Positions 18,601 to 27,024 of a stretch of 64,000 nucleotides of DNA are shown piece by piece. The translations under genes were made by a program, and so were the position numbers. Source of the DNA: JARFQW01 sp963842955 (GTDB lineage Bacteria; Pseudomonadota; Gammaproteobacteria; Steroidobacterales; XN24); NCBI GenBank assembly GCA_963842955.1, contig CAWJIJ010000011.1, forward strand, positions 620,001 to 684,000, written 5' to 3'. Under the pieces are notes generated by a model that was not told the origin of the DNA, ran no database searches, and saw nothing but the letters and a program-made list of their open reading frames with translations. How positions within the stretch are numbered: the stretch's first letter is position 1; the number at the start of each line of letters is the position of its first letter.

Positions 18601-19149
18601 ATGGCCCTCACAGCGTCAGCGAACGGCTTCCAGTCCCCAGTGATCCGCGCGATTCACTGGGGTCTCGTCCTGGGTTTTCTTGCTGCCCTCCTGACCGGCG
18701 GGCGGGTTCGGGCAATACACGTTCCGGCCGGGCTGCTCGCAGGCATCCTCGCCTCGGGTCATATCGCGGTGGCGGTTGCCAAGTCATTCGGTACACGCCG
18801 GAACCGGGACGCTGAGACAAGCCTCGAGCGCCGCGGCCGCCACATCGGTACTGCCCTGCTCGTCTGCCTTGCCGGGCTGGCCTTCTCCGGCCTCACCGTG
18901 CTGGTTTCAGGCCCGGACCCGGCTGGCATCGGCCCGGCAGCGGGTCCGGAAAAGCCGGGGCTGTCGTGGCAGGATATCCATGCGGGATTTCGATACGCCG
19001 CGCTCTTGCTCATTGCCCTGCACATGGGCCTCGCCGCCGCCGGACCGCTTCTGAGCCCCGCTTCGGCATCCGTTTCCGCTAACGCTGGCCGTGACGCCGC
19101 GGGCGCCGAGGGTGGTTCGGACTCCGCCGAGCCCGGAGTGTCGCGATGA
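18601..19149 (+). CDS. Cytochrome b561-family membrane protein
   Basis: A 182-aa protein started at ATG 18601 with GGGGAGG just upstream. Four hydrophobic helices are visible, with His residues placed as haem ligands in the b561/Ni-Fe hydrogenase cytochrome b fold: RAIHWGLVLGF, ASGHIAVAV, DIHAGFRYAAL and LIALHMGLAAA. It probably passes electrons across or within the inner membrane. It is the first cistron of an operon with a CzcCBA-type exporter (ATGA overlap at 19146-19149), an unusual pairing. The C-terminal 30 residues are low-complexity Ala/Ser/Gly. Confidence 0.75.
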   Translation: MALTASANGFQSPVIRAIHWGLVLGFLAALLTGGRVRAIHVPAGLLAGILASGHIAVAVAKSFGTRRNRDAETSLERRGRHIGTALLVCLAGLAFSGLTVLVSGPDPAGIGPAAGPEKPGLSWQDIHAGFRYAALLLIALHMGLAAAGPLLSPASASVSANAGRDAAGAEGGSDSAEPGVSR

Positions 19150-20462
19150 GAGGCGCTGGCCATTGCGCCCTGCTGGCAGGCGCTGCCTGTCTCACCCTTG
19201 CCGGTGGTGCGTCGGCTGCGGACGAGCATCACGAGGAGCCGGAAGCCGAATCCGCACGGGTCATGAACACGTCGCCGGAAGGCGGGCTTGCCCACACTCA
19301 TGCATCGCTGCCCATGCTGGAGGCCCTCACCCTCAGGGAGGCTCTGGAGGCGGCCGTCAGCCGCTATCCCGAATCCGCTGTTCTGGAGGCGCGCGCCGGC
19401 CAGGCCGATGCCTGGGAGGCCCGCGGCCGGGACTGGCTGGCCGAGCGGCCCTCCCTGTCCCTGCGGTACCAGACCGATCGCTGGATGGACAACGATCGGC
19501 TCGATGAATACGAGGCCGGTGTCCTGCTGCCGCTGTGGTCCTGGGGCAGCCGCAGCGCCACTCAAGCCTATGGCGAAGCCCTGCAGGCCGAATCAGGGGC
19601 AGCCTCCGACAGCCTGCGATGGGAGGTGGCCGGCTACCTTCGCTCCACGCTCTGGGACATCGGCCTGGCGCAGGAAGAGCTGAGCCTCGCAAAGGAAAGC
19701 CTGGCGATCGCTCAGCGGGTCGCGGCGACCGTGTCACGCCGCCACGAGCTGGGTGACGCGTCCCTTCGCGAAGTGTTGATGGCACAGACCGCCGAACTCG
19801 AAGCCCGGAGCCGCCTGGTCACCGCGGAGGCGGCCGTCGTGGATGCGGAGCGCAACTACCGCAGCCTGACCGGGCTGGACGCTCGGCCGCCGTTTCGCGG
19901 CGAGTCGCTGAGCGTTCTCCAGTCGGTTCCTCCGGACCACCCCGCGCTGACCTTCGCCGACGCAGAAATCCAGCGCGCGGAGTCGGCCCGGGCCTTGGCC
20001 CAGACCCGGTCGGCGGGAAGCCCGAGCCTGCTGATCGGGCCCCGCCGGGAGCGCGCGGCGGATGCGGAGGATTTCGACGACAGCATCGGAGTGACGTTGA
20101 GTGTGCCCTTCGGGCCATCCGCGCAGCGCAAGACCGAGGTGGCTGCCGCACAGAGGGACCTGGCTTCGGCCAGCGCCACCCGGGCCCGGCATGTCAGGGC
20201 GCTGACCCTCGCTCTGCATGAGGCCGCCCACGGCCTGGCCATCGTCCGGGAATCCCTGGGGCCGGCCAACGAGCAGGCGGCGCTGGCCGAGCGCCAGGAA
20301 CGAATGGCGATGCTCGCCTACGAACAAGGCGAAATCGAACTTATCGAACTGATTCGCCTGCGGGGCATGGCGCTGGCCGCGAAACGCCGTCAGCTGCACC
20401 TCGCGGTCGAAGAGAAACGGCAAATCGCCTTTTACAACCAGGCTGTCGGAGAACTGCCATGA
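19146..20462 (+). CDS. Outer-membrane channel of heavy-metal efflux system (CzcC-like)
   Basis: A 438-aa TolC-fold protein and the outer-membrane arm of the tripartite exporter encoded with the next two genes. It has a signal peptide (cut near residue 25, GGASA-AD), then a short His/Glu-rich stretch (DEHHEEPE, HTHASL) that may bind metal. The remainder shows two OEP repeats of long coiled helices, beginning with LTLREALEAAVSRYPE and PALTFADAEIQRAESARALA. The short loops and weak sequence conservation are typical of CzcC/CusC proteins. It overlaps both neighbours by ATGA. Confidence 0.85.
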   Translation: MRGAGHCALLAGAACLTLAGGASAADEHHEEPEAESARVMNTSPEGGLAHTHASLPMLEALTLREALEAAVSRYPESAVLEARAGQADAWEARGRDWLAERPSLSLRYQTDRWMDNDRLDEYEAGVLLPLWSWGSRSATQAYGEALQAESGAASDSLRWEVAGYLRSTLWDIGLAQEELSLAKESLAIAQRVAATVSRRHELGDASLREVLMAQTAELEARSRLVTAEAAVVDAERNYRSLTGLDARPPFRGESLSVLQSVPPDHPALTFADAEIQRAESARALAQTRSAGSPSLLIGPRRERAADAEDFDDSIGVTLSVPFGPSAQRKTEVAAAQRDLASASATRARHVRALTLALHEAAHGLAIVRESLGPANEQAALAERQERMAMLAYEQGEIELIELIRLRGMALAAKRRQLHLAVEEKRQIAFYNQAVGELP

Positions 20463-21577
20463 ATGTCGGTCATCCGTTGCGTGTCGCCGTCGGCGTCGTG
20501 CTGGTGTGGGGCACGCCCTACGCGGCAGAGATCCCGCTGGACGCAGCACAATACGAGAATCTCGGTGTGGCCCTGGGCCGGCCGGAGCCCGTCGACCAGG
20601 TACACGAACTCACCGCGACGGCCCGCGTGGTGATCCCGCCGGCGGCCGAGTTCGTCGTGGCCGCGCCGCAGGCTGGCCGTGTCATGGGCCTGACCGTGGC
20701 CGCCGGAGACAGCGTTAGCAAAGGGCAGGTGCTGGCCGAGATCCACAGTCCGGACTTCCTGAGCCTGCAGCGGGACTTCCTGGGTGCAGCCAGCGAGCGA
20801 CGCCTGGCGTCGGCCCAGGTCGAACGGGACCGGGAACTGCTCGCAGAAGGCCTGATCTCCGCGCGCCGGCAGGCCGAAACCGAGGCCAGGGCCCAGGCGG
20901 CCAGGGCCCGGTACAACGAGACCCGCCAGATGCTGCGGATGGGAGGCCTGACCGACGAGCAGCTCCGGGGCCTGGCCTCGAATCAGCGCTTACTGCCGAC
21001 GCTTGCGGTCCTGGCACCGCGAGCGGGAGTCATCCTCGAGGGAATGGCGTTGACCGGCGGGCAGGTCGAAACGATGGCGCCCATCTACCGGGCCGCCGAT
21101 CTGTCCACCCTGTGGCTGGAGATCCAGGTCCCCCAGGCACGCATCGCGGCGCTGGTGCCGGGGATGCGAGTGATCGTCGACGGCGCCGGGGAAAAACCCG
21201 TCGCTACCGTCGTGCTCGTGGGACAGGCGGTGGACGCCGACACCCAGACCGTCCTGGTGCGGGCCACCGTCGACCAGGCCGGGCGCAGTCTGAAGCCCGG
21301 CCAGTTCGTCTCGGCTCGCCTGCTGGCCGACTGTTGCGATGACTCCGGCGGCGCGGTCTTCTCAGTGCCCTCGAGGGCGGTCGCCCGCAACAGCACCGGA
21401 AGCTACCTGTTTGTTCGCAGCACCGTCGGATTCGAGGCCCGGGAGGTCAGGGTCGTCAGCGCCGAGTCGGGCCGCAGCTACGTCCGCGGCAACCTCACGG
21501 CTGCCGACGAGGTCGCGGTCAGCGGCGTGTCCGCCCTGAAGGCCCTGTGGGCGAGCCTCGAGGAGCCAACCGGGTGA
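20459..21577 (+). CDS. Periplasmic adaptor of heavy-metal efflux RND system (CzcB-like)
   Basis: A 372-aa membrane fusion protein. A short signal peptide precedes the barrel-sandwich (lipoyl-like) half motifs EFVVAAPQAGRVMGLTVAAG and TLAVLAPRAGVILEGMALTG, separated by an alpha-hairpin (about 100-165). A beta-barrel and membrane-proximal domain follow (VDADTQTVLVRATVDQAGR, LKPGQFVSARL). It links the inner-membrane pump to the outer-membrane channel. The His-rich N-terminal extension of some CzcB proteins is absent. It starts in an ATGA overlap and ends in a TGATG overlap with the pump gene. Confidence 0.88.
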   Translation: MNVGHPLRVAVGVVLVWGTPYAAEIPLDAAQYENLGVALGRPEPVDQVHELTATARVVIPPAAEFVVAAPQAGRVMGLTVAAGDSVSKGQVLAEIHSPDFLSLQRDFLGAASERRLASAQVERDRELLAEGLISARRQAETEARAQAARARYNETRQMLRMGGLTDEQLRGLASNQRLLPTLAVLAPRAGVILEGMALTGGQVETMAPIYRAADLSTLWLEIQVPQARIAALVPGMRVIVDGAGEKPVATVVLVGQAVDADTQTVLVRATVDQAGRSLKPGQFVSARLLADCCDDSGGAVFSVPSRAVARNSTGSYLFVRSTVGFEAREVRVVSAESGRSYVRGNLTAADEVAVSGVSALKALWASLEEPTG

Positions 21578-24500
21578 TGGAACGCCTGATCCAGTTCTCC
21601 CTGACCCAGCGAGCGCTGGTGTTGCTGCTGGCCCTCCTGCTGGCGGCCGCCGGCTACTACGCGTTCACCACGCTGCCCATCGACGCCTTCCCCGACGTGT
21701 CTCCGACCCAGGTCAAGATCATCGTCAAGGCGCCGGGTATGACCCCCGAGGAGGTCGAGACCCGGATCACCGGACCCATCGAACTGGAACTGCTCGGCAT
21801 TCCCGACCAGGTGATGCTGCGGTCCGTCGCCAAGTACGCGCTGACCGACATCACCGTCGACTTTGCCGAGGGCACGGACATCTACTGGGCCCGGCAGCAG
21901 GTGTCCGAGCGCCTGGGCGCCGTCTGGGAAAACCTGCCCGAAGGCATCGAGGGCGGCATCGCACCGATGACCACGCCGCTCGGCGAGATGTTCATGTTTA
22001 CCGTGGACGGCGATCTCAGCCTGACCGAGCGGCGCACGCTGCTGGACTGGGTGATTCGGCCGGCGCTCCGAACGGTGCCCGGCGTGGCGGACGTCAATTC
22101 ACTGGGCGGCTACGTGCGCAGTTTCGAGATCGTGCCCGACCCGGTGCGCATGGCAGCGCGCGGCATCGATCCGCTCATGCTGGCCGACGCCCTGTACGCC
22201 AACAATCGCAACGACGGGGCCGGTCGTATCGGCGAGGGCGAGGAGGCACTGCTGGTGCGCTCCGAAGGCCGCATCAAGGGAGTGGAGGACTTGCGCGAAT
22301 TGATCGTGCACGTTCACGAGGGCACACCGATTCGGTTGCGGGACGTGGCCACGGTCAAGCTGGGGGAGCTGACCCGCTACGGCGCGGTCAGCCAGGATGG
22401 CACCGGTGAGGCCGTGCAGGGCCTGGTCCTGGGGCTGCGCGGAGCCAACGCCCGCGAGGTGGTCGCCGGCGTCCGGAGCAAGCTGGAGGAAATCGCCCCG
22501 GCCCTTCCGCCCGGCATTACCGTGAACGTGTTCTACGATCGCGGCAAACTGGTCCAGCGGGCCGTGGGCACGGTGGCGAAAGCACTTGCCGAAGCCACCG
22601 CCCTGGTCCTCGTTCTGCTGTTCCTGTTTCTGGGCAATGTCCGCGCGTCCCTGACCGTTGCCGTGGCACTCCCACTGGCCGCCCTGTTGACGTTCATCCT
22701 GATGCGCCGTTTCGGAATGTCCGCCAACCTCATGAGCCTGGGGGGGCTGGCTATTGCCATCGGCATGCTCGTGGACGCAGCCGTCGTGGTCGTGGAGAAC
22801 ATCACGACGCACCTGGCCGAATGGGAGAAACACCGCCGGCTGCCGCGGCTGCACGTGATCTACCGGGCCGTTCGCGAAGTATCGGTGCCGGTGGCATCGG
22901 GCATCGGCATTATCATCATCGTGTTTCTGCCGCTGCTCACGCTGCAGGGCCTGGAGGGCAAGCTGTTTACGCCCGTGGCTCTGACCATCGTGTTCGCGCT
23001 TGCCGGCTCACTGCTGCTGTCGCTCACCGTGATCCCGGTGCTGGCCTCGCTGCTGCTGACCGGCGGAGGCCACGAGGAACCCTGGCTGCCCCGGCGCCTG
23101 GAAGCGATCTATGGACCGGCATTGCGCTGGTGCCTGGATCACGCTCGGGTTACGGTCATCGCCGCGTTGGCCGCGCTCGCGGCGGCGGGGGTTGCGTATT
23201 TCTTTATCGGCAAAAGCTTCATGCCCACCATGGACGAGGGTGACGTGATCGTGCAGCTGGAGAAACTGCCGTCCATCACGCTGGAGAAGTCCGTCGATCT
23301 CGATATGCGCGTCGAACGCGCCATTCTCAACGCCATACCCGAAGTCACCCGAATCGTCTCCCGTGTAGGGTCTGATGAAATCGGCATGGACCCGATGGGG
23401 CTCAACGAGAGCGACCTGTTCATGGTATTGAAGCCCGTAGACGAATGGGGCGTCGACTCGAAGGACGAGCTCGTGGAGTCCATCCGCCAGGTGCTGGAGA
23501 CATTTCCCGGCATCGCCTACGGGTTCACCCAGCCCATCGAGATGCGCGTATCCGAGATGCTGACCGGCGTTCGCGGCGACGTGGCGGTGAAGCTGTTCGG
23601 ACCGGATCTCGACGTGCTGCAGGAATTGGCCGGCGACATCGCCTCGTCCCTGCGCACGGTGGACGGCAGCGAAGACGTGTTCGCCAGCCAGAACGACGGG
23701 GTGCAGTACATCGAACTGACCATCGATCGGCTGGCGAGCGGCCGGCTCGGCATGGACATCGTGGATCTGCAGAACATCCTCCGCGCTCAGCTCGAGGGAC
23801 TGCCGGTGGGCATCGTGCAGGAGGGCATCCGACGGACCCCGATGCTGATTCGTGTCGGCGCCGGAAGCGACGCGCCCCCCGAGGCGCTGGCCGACCTGCC
23901 GATCGTGCTGGCGGACGGGTCGAGCGTGCCCCTGGGCAGCCTCGTGGGGCTGCGCCGCACCGAAGGCGTCGTCGCCGTAGGCCGCGAACGCGGCCAGCGG
24001 TTCTCGGTCGTGCGCAGCAACGTGGCGGGCCGTGACCTGGTGGGTTTCGTCGAAGAGGCTCGGGCAGTGGTCGCAACCGAGGTGAGCCTGCCCCCCGGCT
24101 ACTACCTGGAATGGGGCGGCCAGTTCGAAAACCAGCAGCGGGCCGCGGCGCGTCTGGGCCTGGTCATCCCGGTGGCCATCGGCCTGATCTTCCTGCTACT
24201 TTTTTCCACCTTCGGCTCGGTCCGCCAGGCGCTGCTCGTGCTGACCAACATTCCGTTTGCGTTGATCGGCGGCGTGTTCGCCCTGCTTTTGACCGGCGAA
24301 TATCTCTCCGTACCCGCCTCCGTTGGCTTTATCGCCCTGCTCGGCATCGCGGTGTTGAACGGGGTGGTGATGGTCACGTACTTCAACCAGCTGGCCGACC
24401 TGGGGATGCCCATCGAGGAGGTCGTCGTGGAGGGCGCCCGGCGGCGGCTGCGGCCGGTCATGATGACCGCCAGCATAGCGGCCTTCGGCCTCGTGCCACT

Positions 24501-24645
24501 GCTGTTTGCCACGGGCCCGGGCTCCGAGATCCAGCGACCCCTGGCCATCGTCGTCATCGGCGGCCTGGCGACCGCGACGCTGTTGACCCTGATTATTCTG
24601 CCCTTGCTCTATCGCCGCTTCGGCCGGCGGGAGGTAAGTCCATGA
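21577..24645 (+). CDS. Heavy-metal efflux RND pump (CzcA/CusA family)
   Basis: A 1022-aa inner-membrane proton/metal antiporter. It starts at ATG 21577 within TGATG; a GTG at 21574 is an alternative. The RND architecture is complete: TM1 (LVLLLALLLAAAGYYAF), two periplasmic porter loops (one with SEMLTGVRGDVAVKLFGPD), TM4 with IAIGMLVDAAVVVVEN, and a C-terminal six-helix repeat. The Asp in TM4 is the usual proton-relay residue. The TM4 motif is neither clearly the Zn/Co/Ni nor the Cu/Ag type, so the metal is left open. With the two upstream genes and DUF3240 it forms a complete HME-type efflux operon. Confidence 0.93.
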   Translation: MERLIQFSLTQRALVLLLALLLAAAGYYAFTTLPIDAFPDVSPTQVKIIVKAPGMTPEEVETRITGPIELELLGIPDQVMLRSVAKYALTDITVDFAEGTDIYWARQQVSERLGAVWENLPEGIEGGIAPMTTPLGEMFMFTVDGDLSLTERRTLLDWVIRPALRTVPGVADVNSLGGYVRSFEIVPDPVRMAARGIDPLMLADALYANNRNDGAGRIGEGEEALLVRSEGRIKGVEDLRELIVHVHEGTPIRLRDVATVKLGELTRYGAVSQDGTGEAVQGLVLGLRGANAREVVAGVRSKLEEIAPALPPGITVNVFYDRGKLVQRAVGTVAKALAEATALVLVLLFLFLGNVRASLTVAVALPLAALLTFILMRRFGMSANLMSLGGLAIAIGMLVDAAVVVVENITTHLAEWEKHRRLPRLHVIYRAVREVSVPVASGIGIIIIVFLPLLTLQGLEGKLFTPVALTIVFALAGSLLLSLTVIPVLASLLLTGGGHEEPWLPRRLEAIYGPALRWCLDHARVTVIAALAALAAAGVAYFFIGKSFMPTMDEGDVIVQLEKLPSITLEKSVDLDMRVERAILNAIPEVTRIVSRVGSDEIGMDPMGLNESDLFMVLKPVDEWGVDSKDELVESIRQVLETFPGIAYGFTQPIEMRVSEMLTGVRGDVAVKLFGPDLDVLQELAGDIASSLRTVDGSEDVFASQNDGVQYIELTIDRLASGRLGMDIVDLQNILRAQLEGLPVGIVQEGIRRTPMLIRVGAGSDAPPEALADLPIVLADGSSVPLGSLVGLRRTEGVVAVGRERGQRFSVVRSNVAGRDLVGFVEEARAVVATEVSLPPGYYLEWGGQFENQQRAAARLGLVIPVAIGLIFLLLFSTFGSVRQALLVLTNIPFALIGGVFALLLTGEYLSVPASVGFIALLGIAVLNGVVMVTYFNQLADLGMPIEEVVVEGARRRLRPVMMTASIAAFGLVPLLFATGPGSEIQRPLAIVVIGGLATATLLTLIILPLLYRRFGRREVSP

Positions 24646-24971
24646 ACGTGGCCGGAATCAGCGGAGCGCTGGTAGTGCTTACGGTCGCCCCCGCGCTGGA
24701 GGAACCCATGATCGACTGGCTGCTCGGGCGCGCTGACGGTGGCGGTTTCACGACCCAGCCGGTCGCGGGGCACAGCTCTCGTCACGACGGTCTGAGCACC
24801 ATGGAACAGGTAACCGGCCGGCAGCGGCGGATCCAGTTCCAGGTCCAGATCGGCGGCGATGCCCTGGCAGGTTTCCTGGACGATGCCCGGGCCGTCTTCG
24901 GCGGCGCCGATGTCCACTTCTGGGTCCTGCCGATCCTGGAAGGCGGACGCCTGGGCGAGTCGCTGCGATAG
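24642..24971 (+). CDS. DUF3240 family protein
   Basis: A 109-aa soluble protein overlapping the czcA-like stop by ATGA. Family features are EEPMIDWLL near the start, the central GHSSRHDGLSTMEQVTGRQR, and VHFWVLPILEGG near the end. The length and predicted ferredoxin-like (PII-like) pattern fit DUF3240 proteins, which commonly close heavy-metal RND operons. A regulatory or metal-sensing role is suspected for the family but not shown. It is the last gene of the operon; I see no clear terminator after it. Confidence 0.88.
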   Translation: MNVAGISGALVVLTVAPALEEPMIDWLLGRADGGGFTTQPVAGHSSRHDGLSTMEQVTGRQRRIQFQVQIGGDALAGFLDDARAVFGGADVHFWVLPILEGGRLGESLR

Positions 24972-25128
24972 AGCGCGGGCGAGTGGCGTCTGGTTAAAGC
25001 CGGTGAATCGGGCGGAATAGCCTCGTCCCGGGTGTGGCTTCCCGAATGATTACCCCCATGCCCCGGCAGCGACGATGAGGTCCGCCCGGTCTCCCGATCC
25101 ATGGAGTTCCTCGCCGCAAGGCAGGTTG

Positions 25129-25548
25129 CTATTCTGACCCCGGAGATTGCTCTGGCGGGGCGTCGGCATACTGGGGGGCCGACCCACCGATATGGTCCCA
25201 CGGAGCCCGGGAGTCTACGAAGATGTGCGCGGTGAGTTCCACGCCGGGATTGCCGTTGACCGTTCCCAGGGTCACTCCCACGATCGCGTCATGGTGGAGC
25301 CCGCACAATGCCGATCCACAGGTCCGGCAAAATCCGAGTCCCCAGCCGCTTTCTCCAAGATAGCGCCGGACGTTTTGCTCTCCGGCGACCCAGCGAAACC
25401 CGGCCGGATCGGCGAGGTCGGCAAAAGCCGACGCCGCGCCGCCGAACACCTTCCGGCAGCGGGAGCAATGGCAGGACCGGGCATTCGCCAGCCCGCCCCG
25501 GACTTCGTACCGGATCGTCCCGCAAAAGCACTCGCCGGTAATCGTCAT
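25129..25548 (-). CDS. GFA-family zinc-binding protein
   Basis: A 139-aa protein of the Gfa/CENP-V family. The zinc-site cysteines are clear: GECFCGTIRYEV, SCHCSRCRKVFG and FCRTCGSALC. Members include S-hydroxymethylglutathione synthase, but most small ones have no demonstrated activity, so formaldehyde metabolism is not claimed. It lies about 100 nt downstream of the cupin gene on the same strand and may share its transcript. Confidence 0.9.
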   Translation of the reverse strand: MTITGECFCGTIRYEVRGGLANARSCHCSRCRKVFGGAASAFADLADPAGFRWVAGEQNVRRYLGESGWGLGFCRTCGSALCGLHHDAIVGVTLGTVNGNPGVELTAHIFVDSRAPWDHIGGSAPQYADAPPEQSPGSE

Positions 25549-25650
25549 GCCGCTACTCGGTCCGCCTGGCCGGTTGGGTTTGAAGCCGGAATGCTTTTGA
25601 CGGCAGATCCGCCGACGACTCGAAAGACGCGCGAGAATCGGATCCGGCGT

Positions 25651-26196
25651 TCACGCCGCGGCAAAGCGCTTCTCGGCCGCGGCAAAAGAACGCCGCAGGG
25701 CATCCACGTCGAAGGGCTCCTCCTCCAGGGTCTCGGGATCCCACTGGTGGCGCCCGGGGGCAAAGAAGTCGCCGCCATAGATATGCAGCGCGCCGGTCAA
25801 CCGAGGAATCGGGTTCAGGACCGAATGCACGCCGTCAGCGTCCATGCCGAAGACGTCGCCCACCGAAAGCGACACGCCCCCGCAGGCAGAGACACCGTCC
25901 CCGGTCCGTTCCCAGATCATGTTGTCCTCGCGGCCGGCGTACAGGCCGATGGCCGCCCACATATTGTGGTCGTGGGGCTGGAGCACCATGTGGGGCGCCC
26001 AGACGATATTCAGAACGGTCAGATCTCCGGAACGGAAGATGGTGCGGATACCGGCGGCCTCCGGCTCGCCAACGGCATTCATGACGGCACCGGGCCGGGC
26101 GACCGCCATGCGAAGGACCTCTTCCACCGCGGCCCGGCCGTCCACCCGCGCGGCATCGACCGCCTCGACAAAGCGCTCGAGATCGAAGGCGCTCAT
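25651..26196 (-). CDS. Cupin-fold metal-dependent enzyme (COG5553-like)
   Basis: A 181-aa protein. The cupin metal-binding pattern is visible as VLQPHDHNMWAAIGLYAGRE (His-x-His and Glu) and, later, a His in DGVHSVLNP. The fold and spacing resemble cysteine-dioxygenase-like proteins described as metal-dependent enzymes of the double-stranded beta-helix superfamily. A specific thiol substrate cannot be assigned. The gene is in a minus-strand run with a ParB-like hypothetical gene upstream and a GFA protein downstream. Confidence 0.78.
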   Translation of the reverse strand: MSAFDLERFVEAVDAARVDGRAAVEEVLRMAVARPGAVMNAVGEPEAAGIRTIFRSGDLTVLNIVWAPHMVLQPHDHNMWAAIGLYAGREDNMIWERTGDGVSACGGVSLSVGDVFGMDADGVHSVLNPIPRLTGALHIYGGDFFAPGRHQWDPETLEEEPFDVDALRRSFAAAEKRFAAA

Positions 26197-26296
26197 GGCC
26201 CGGTCCTCGAGGGGCGAACAACGGTCTCAGGACGGCGCGCATGGATCATCGGTCTCTCCGCAAGGCCATCGGCCAAAAGCAATCGGGAATGTTCGT

Positions 26297-26719
26297 TCAG
26301 TATGGCAGTTCCGCCGGCGCCCGGCCCACGAAGTCCGGCTCGGGGTCGGTTGCGAACTGCACGGCGCGGATCACGTCCCGGCCGTCCATCAGCGCCTTCA
26401 GGATGCGATGCATGCCGTCCATGACGCTCCCGTCGGATGCCAGGATAACGGGATAGCGCAGATCCGCCCGGAGAATCAGTTCCGCATGCCCGAGTACGCT
26501 TCGGCAGGTCGGCGGCGGATCCTCCGGGGCATACCAGTAATTCTCGTCGATTTCCCGGATATCGGCGAGAGCAACGTCTCTGGTCGGAAGCTCCGCCGCC
26601 AGCTCGATCAGCCGGTGGACATCCCAGGCCTGGAGTCCATCCGGCGACGGCCTGAAGGCGTATTGCTTTCTCAACTCAGGTTTTTCCGGGTCAGGCTTTC
26701 CCGGCTCAGGTTCGGTCAT
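26297..26719 (-). CDS. Hypothetical protein with ParB/sulfiredoxin-like motif
   Basis: A 140-aa protein started at ATG 26719, with GAGAGG about 6 nt upstream; the upstream ATG at 26734 lacks a site. The first 15 residues are Pro/Glu/Lys-rich. The core contains DVALADIREIDENYW and VILASDGSVMDGMHRILKAL, which resembles the GxxHRxxAA nucleotide-binding element of ParB/Srx-fold proteins. No helix-turn-helix is seen, so it is not a plasmid partition protein. Function unknown; it lies 100 nt upstream of the cupin gene on the same strand. Confidence 0.65.
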   Translation of the reverse strand: MTEPEPGKPDPEKPELRKQYAFRPSPDGLQAWDVHRLIELAAELPTRDVALADIREIDENYWYAPEDPPPTCRSVLGHAELILRADLRYPVILASDGSVMDGMHRILKALMDGRDVIRAVQFATDPEPDFVGRAPAELPY

Positions 26720-26927
26720 GGCGGCCTCTCGCAATTCCCGGGCCCAAGGGGCTCAGGAGCCCAACCCTGCGGCCTGGAGCCGCCGGTCGCAACGCACAAC
26801 CGACAGCGTGCCATTGCCGACCGCCGGAAATCGGCTGGATCCGGAGCACCCTGGCCGCCGAAACTCGTCACTGTCCGCTATCAAGACCCGGCCCTTTGGC
26901 TAAGCGGCTTTCTTGGGGAACATGGAT

Positions 26928-26942
26928 ATAACTATTGGTTAT
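26928..26942. promoter_or_regulatory. Inverted repeat upstream of YeeE/YedE gene, possible operator
   Basis: The perfect inverted repeat ATAAC-TATTG-GTTAT lies in a short AT-rich patch of an otherwise GC-rich intergenic region, 82 bp before the YeeE/YedE start. The spacing fits a LysR-type T-N11-A box or an ArsR-type site. No regulator gene is adjacent. I see no other feature in this 305-bp gap. Confidence 0.3.
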
Positions 26943-27024
26943 AAGCTCATTGTGATCGCTTCGTTCAGGGCCCCGCACCCCTCGTGTAGCGTTCGTCGTC
27001 CAGTTTCCCAGGGTCGGATCGATC

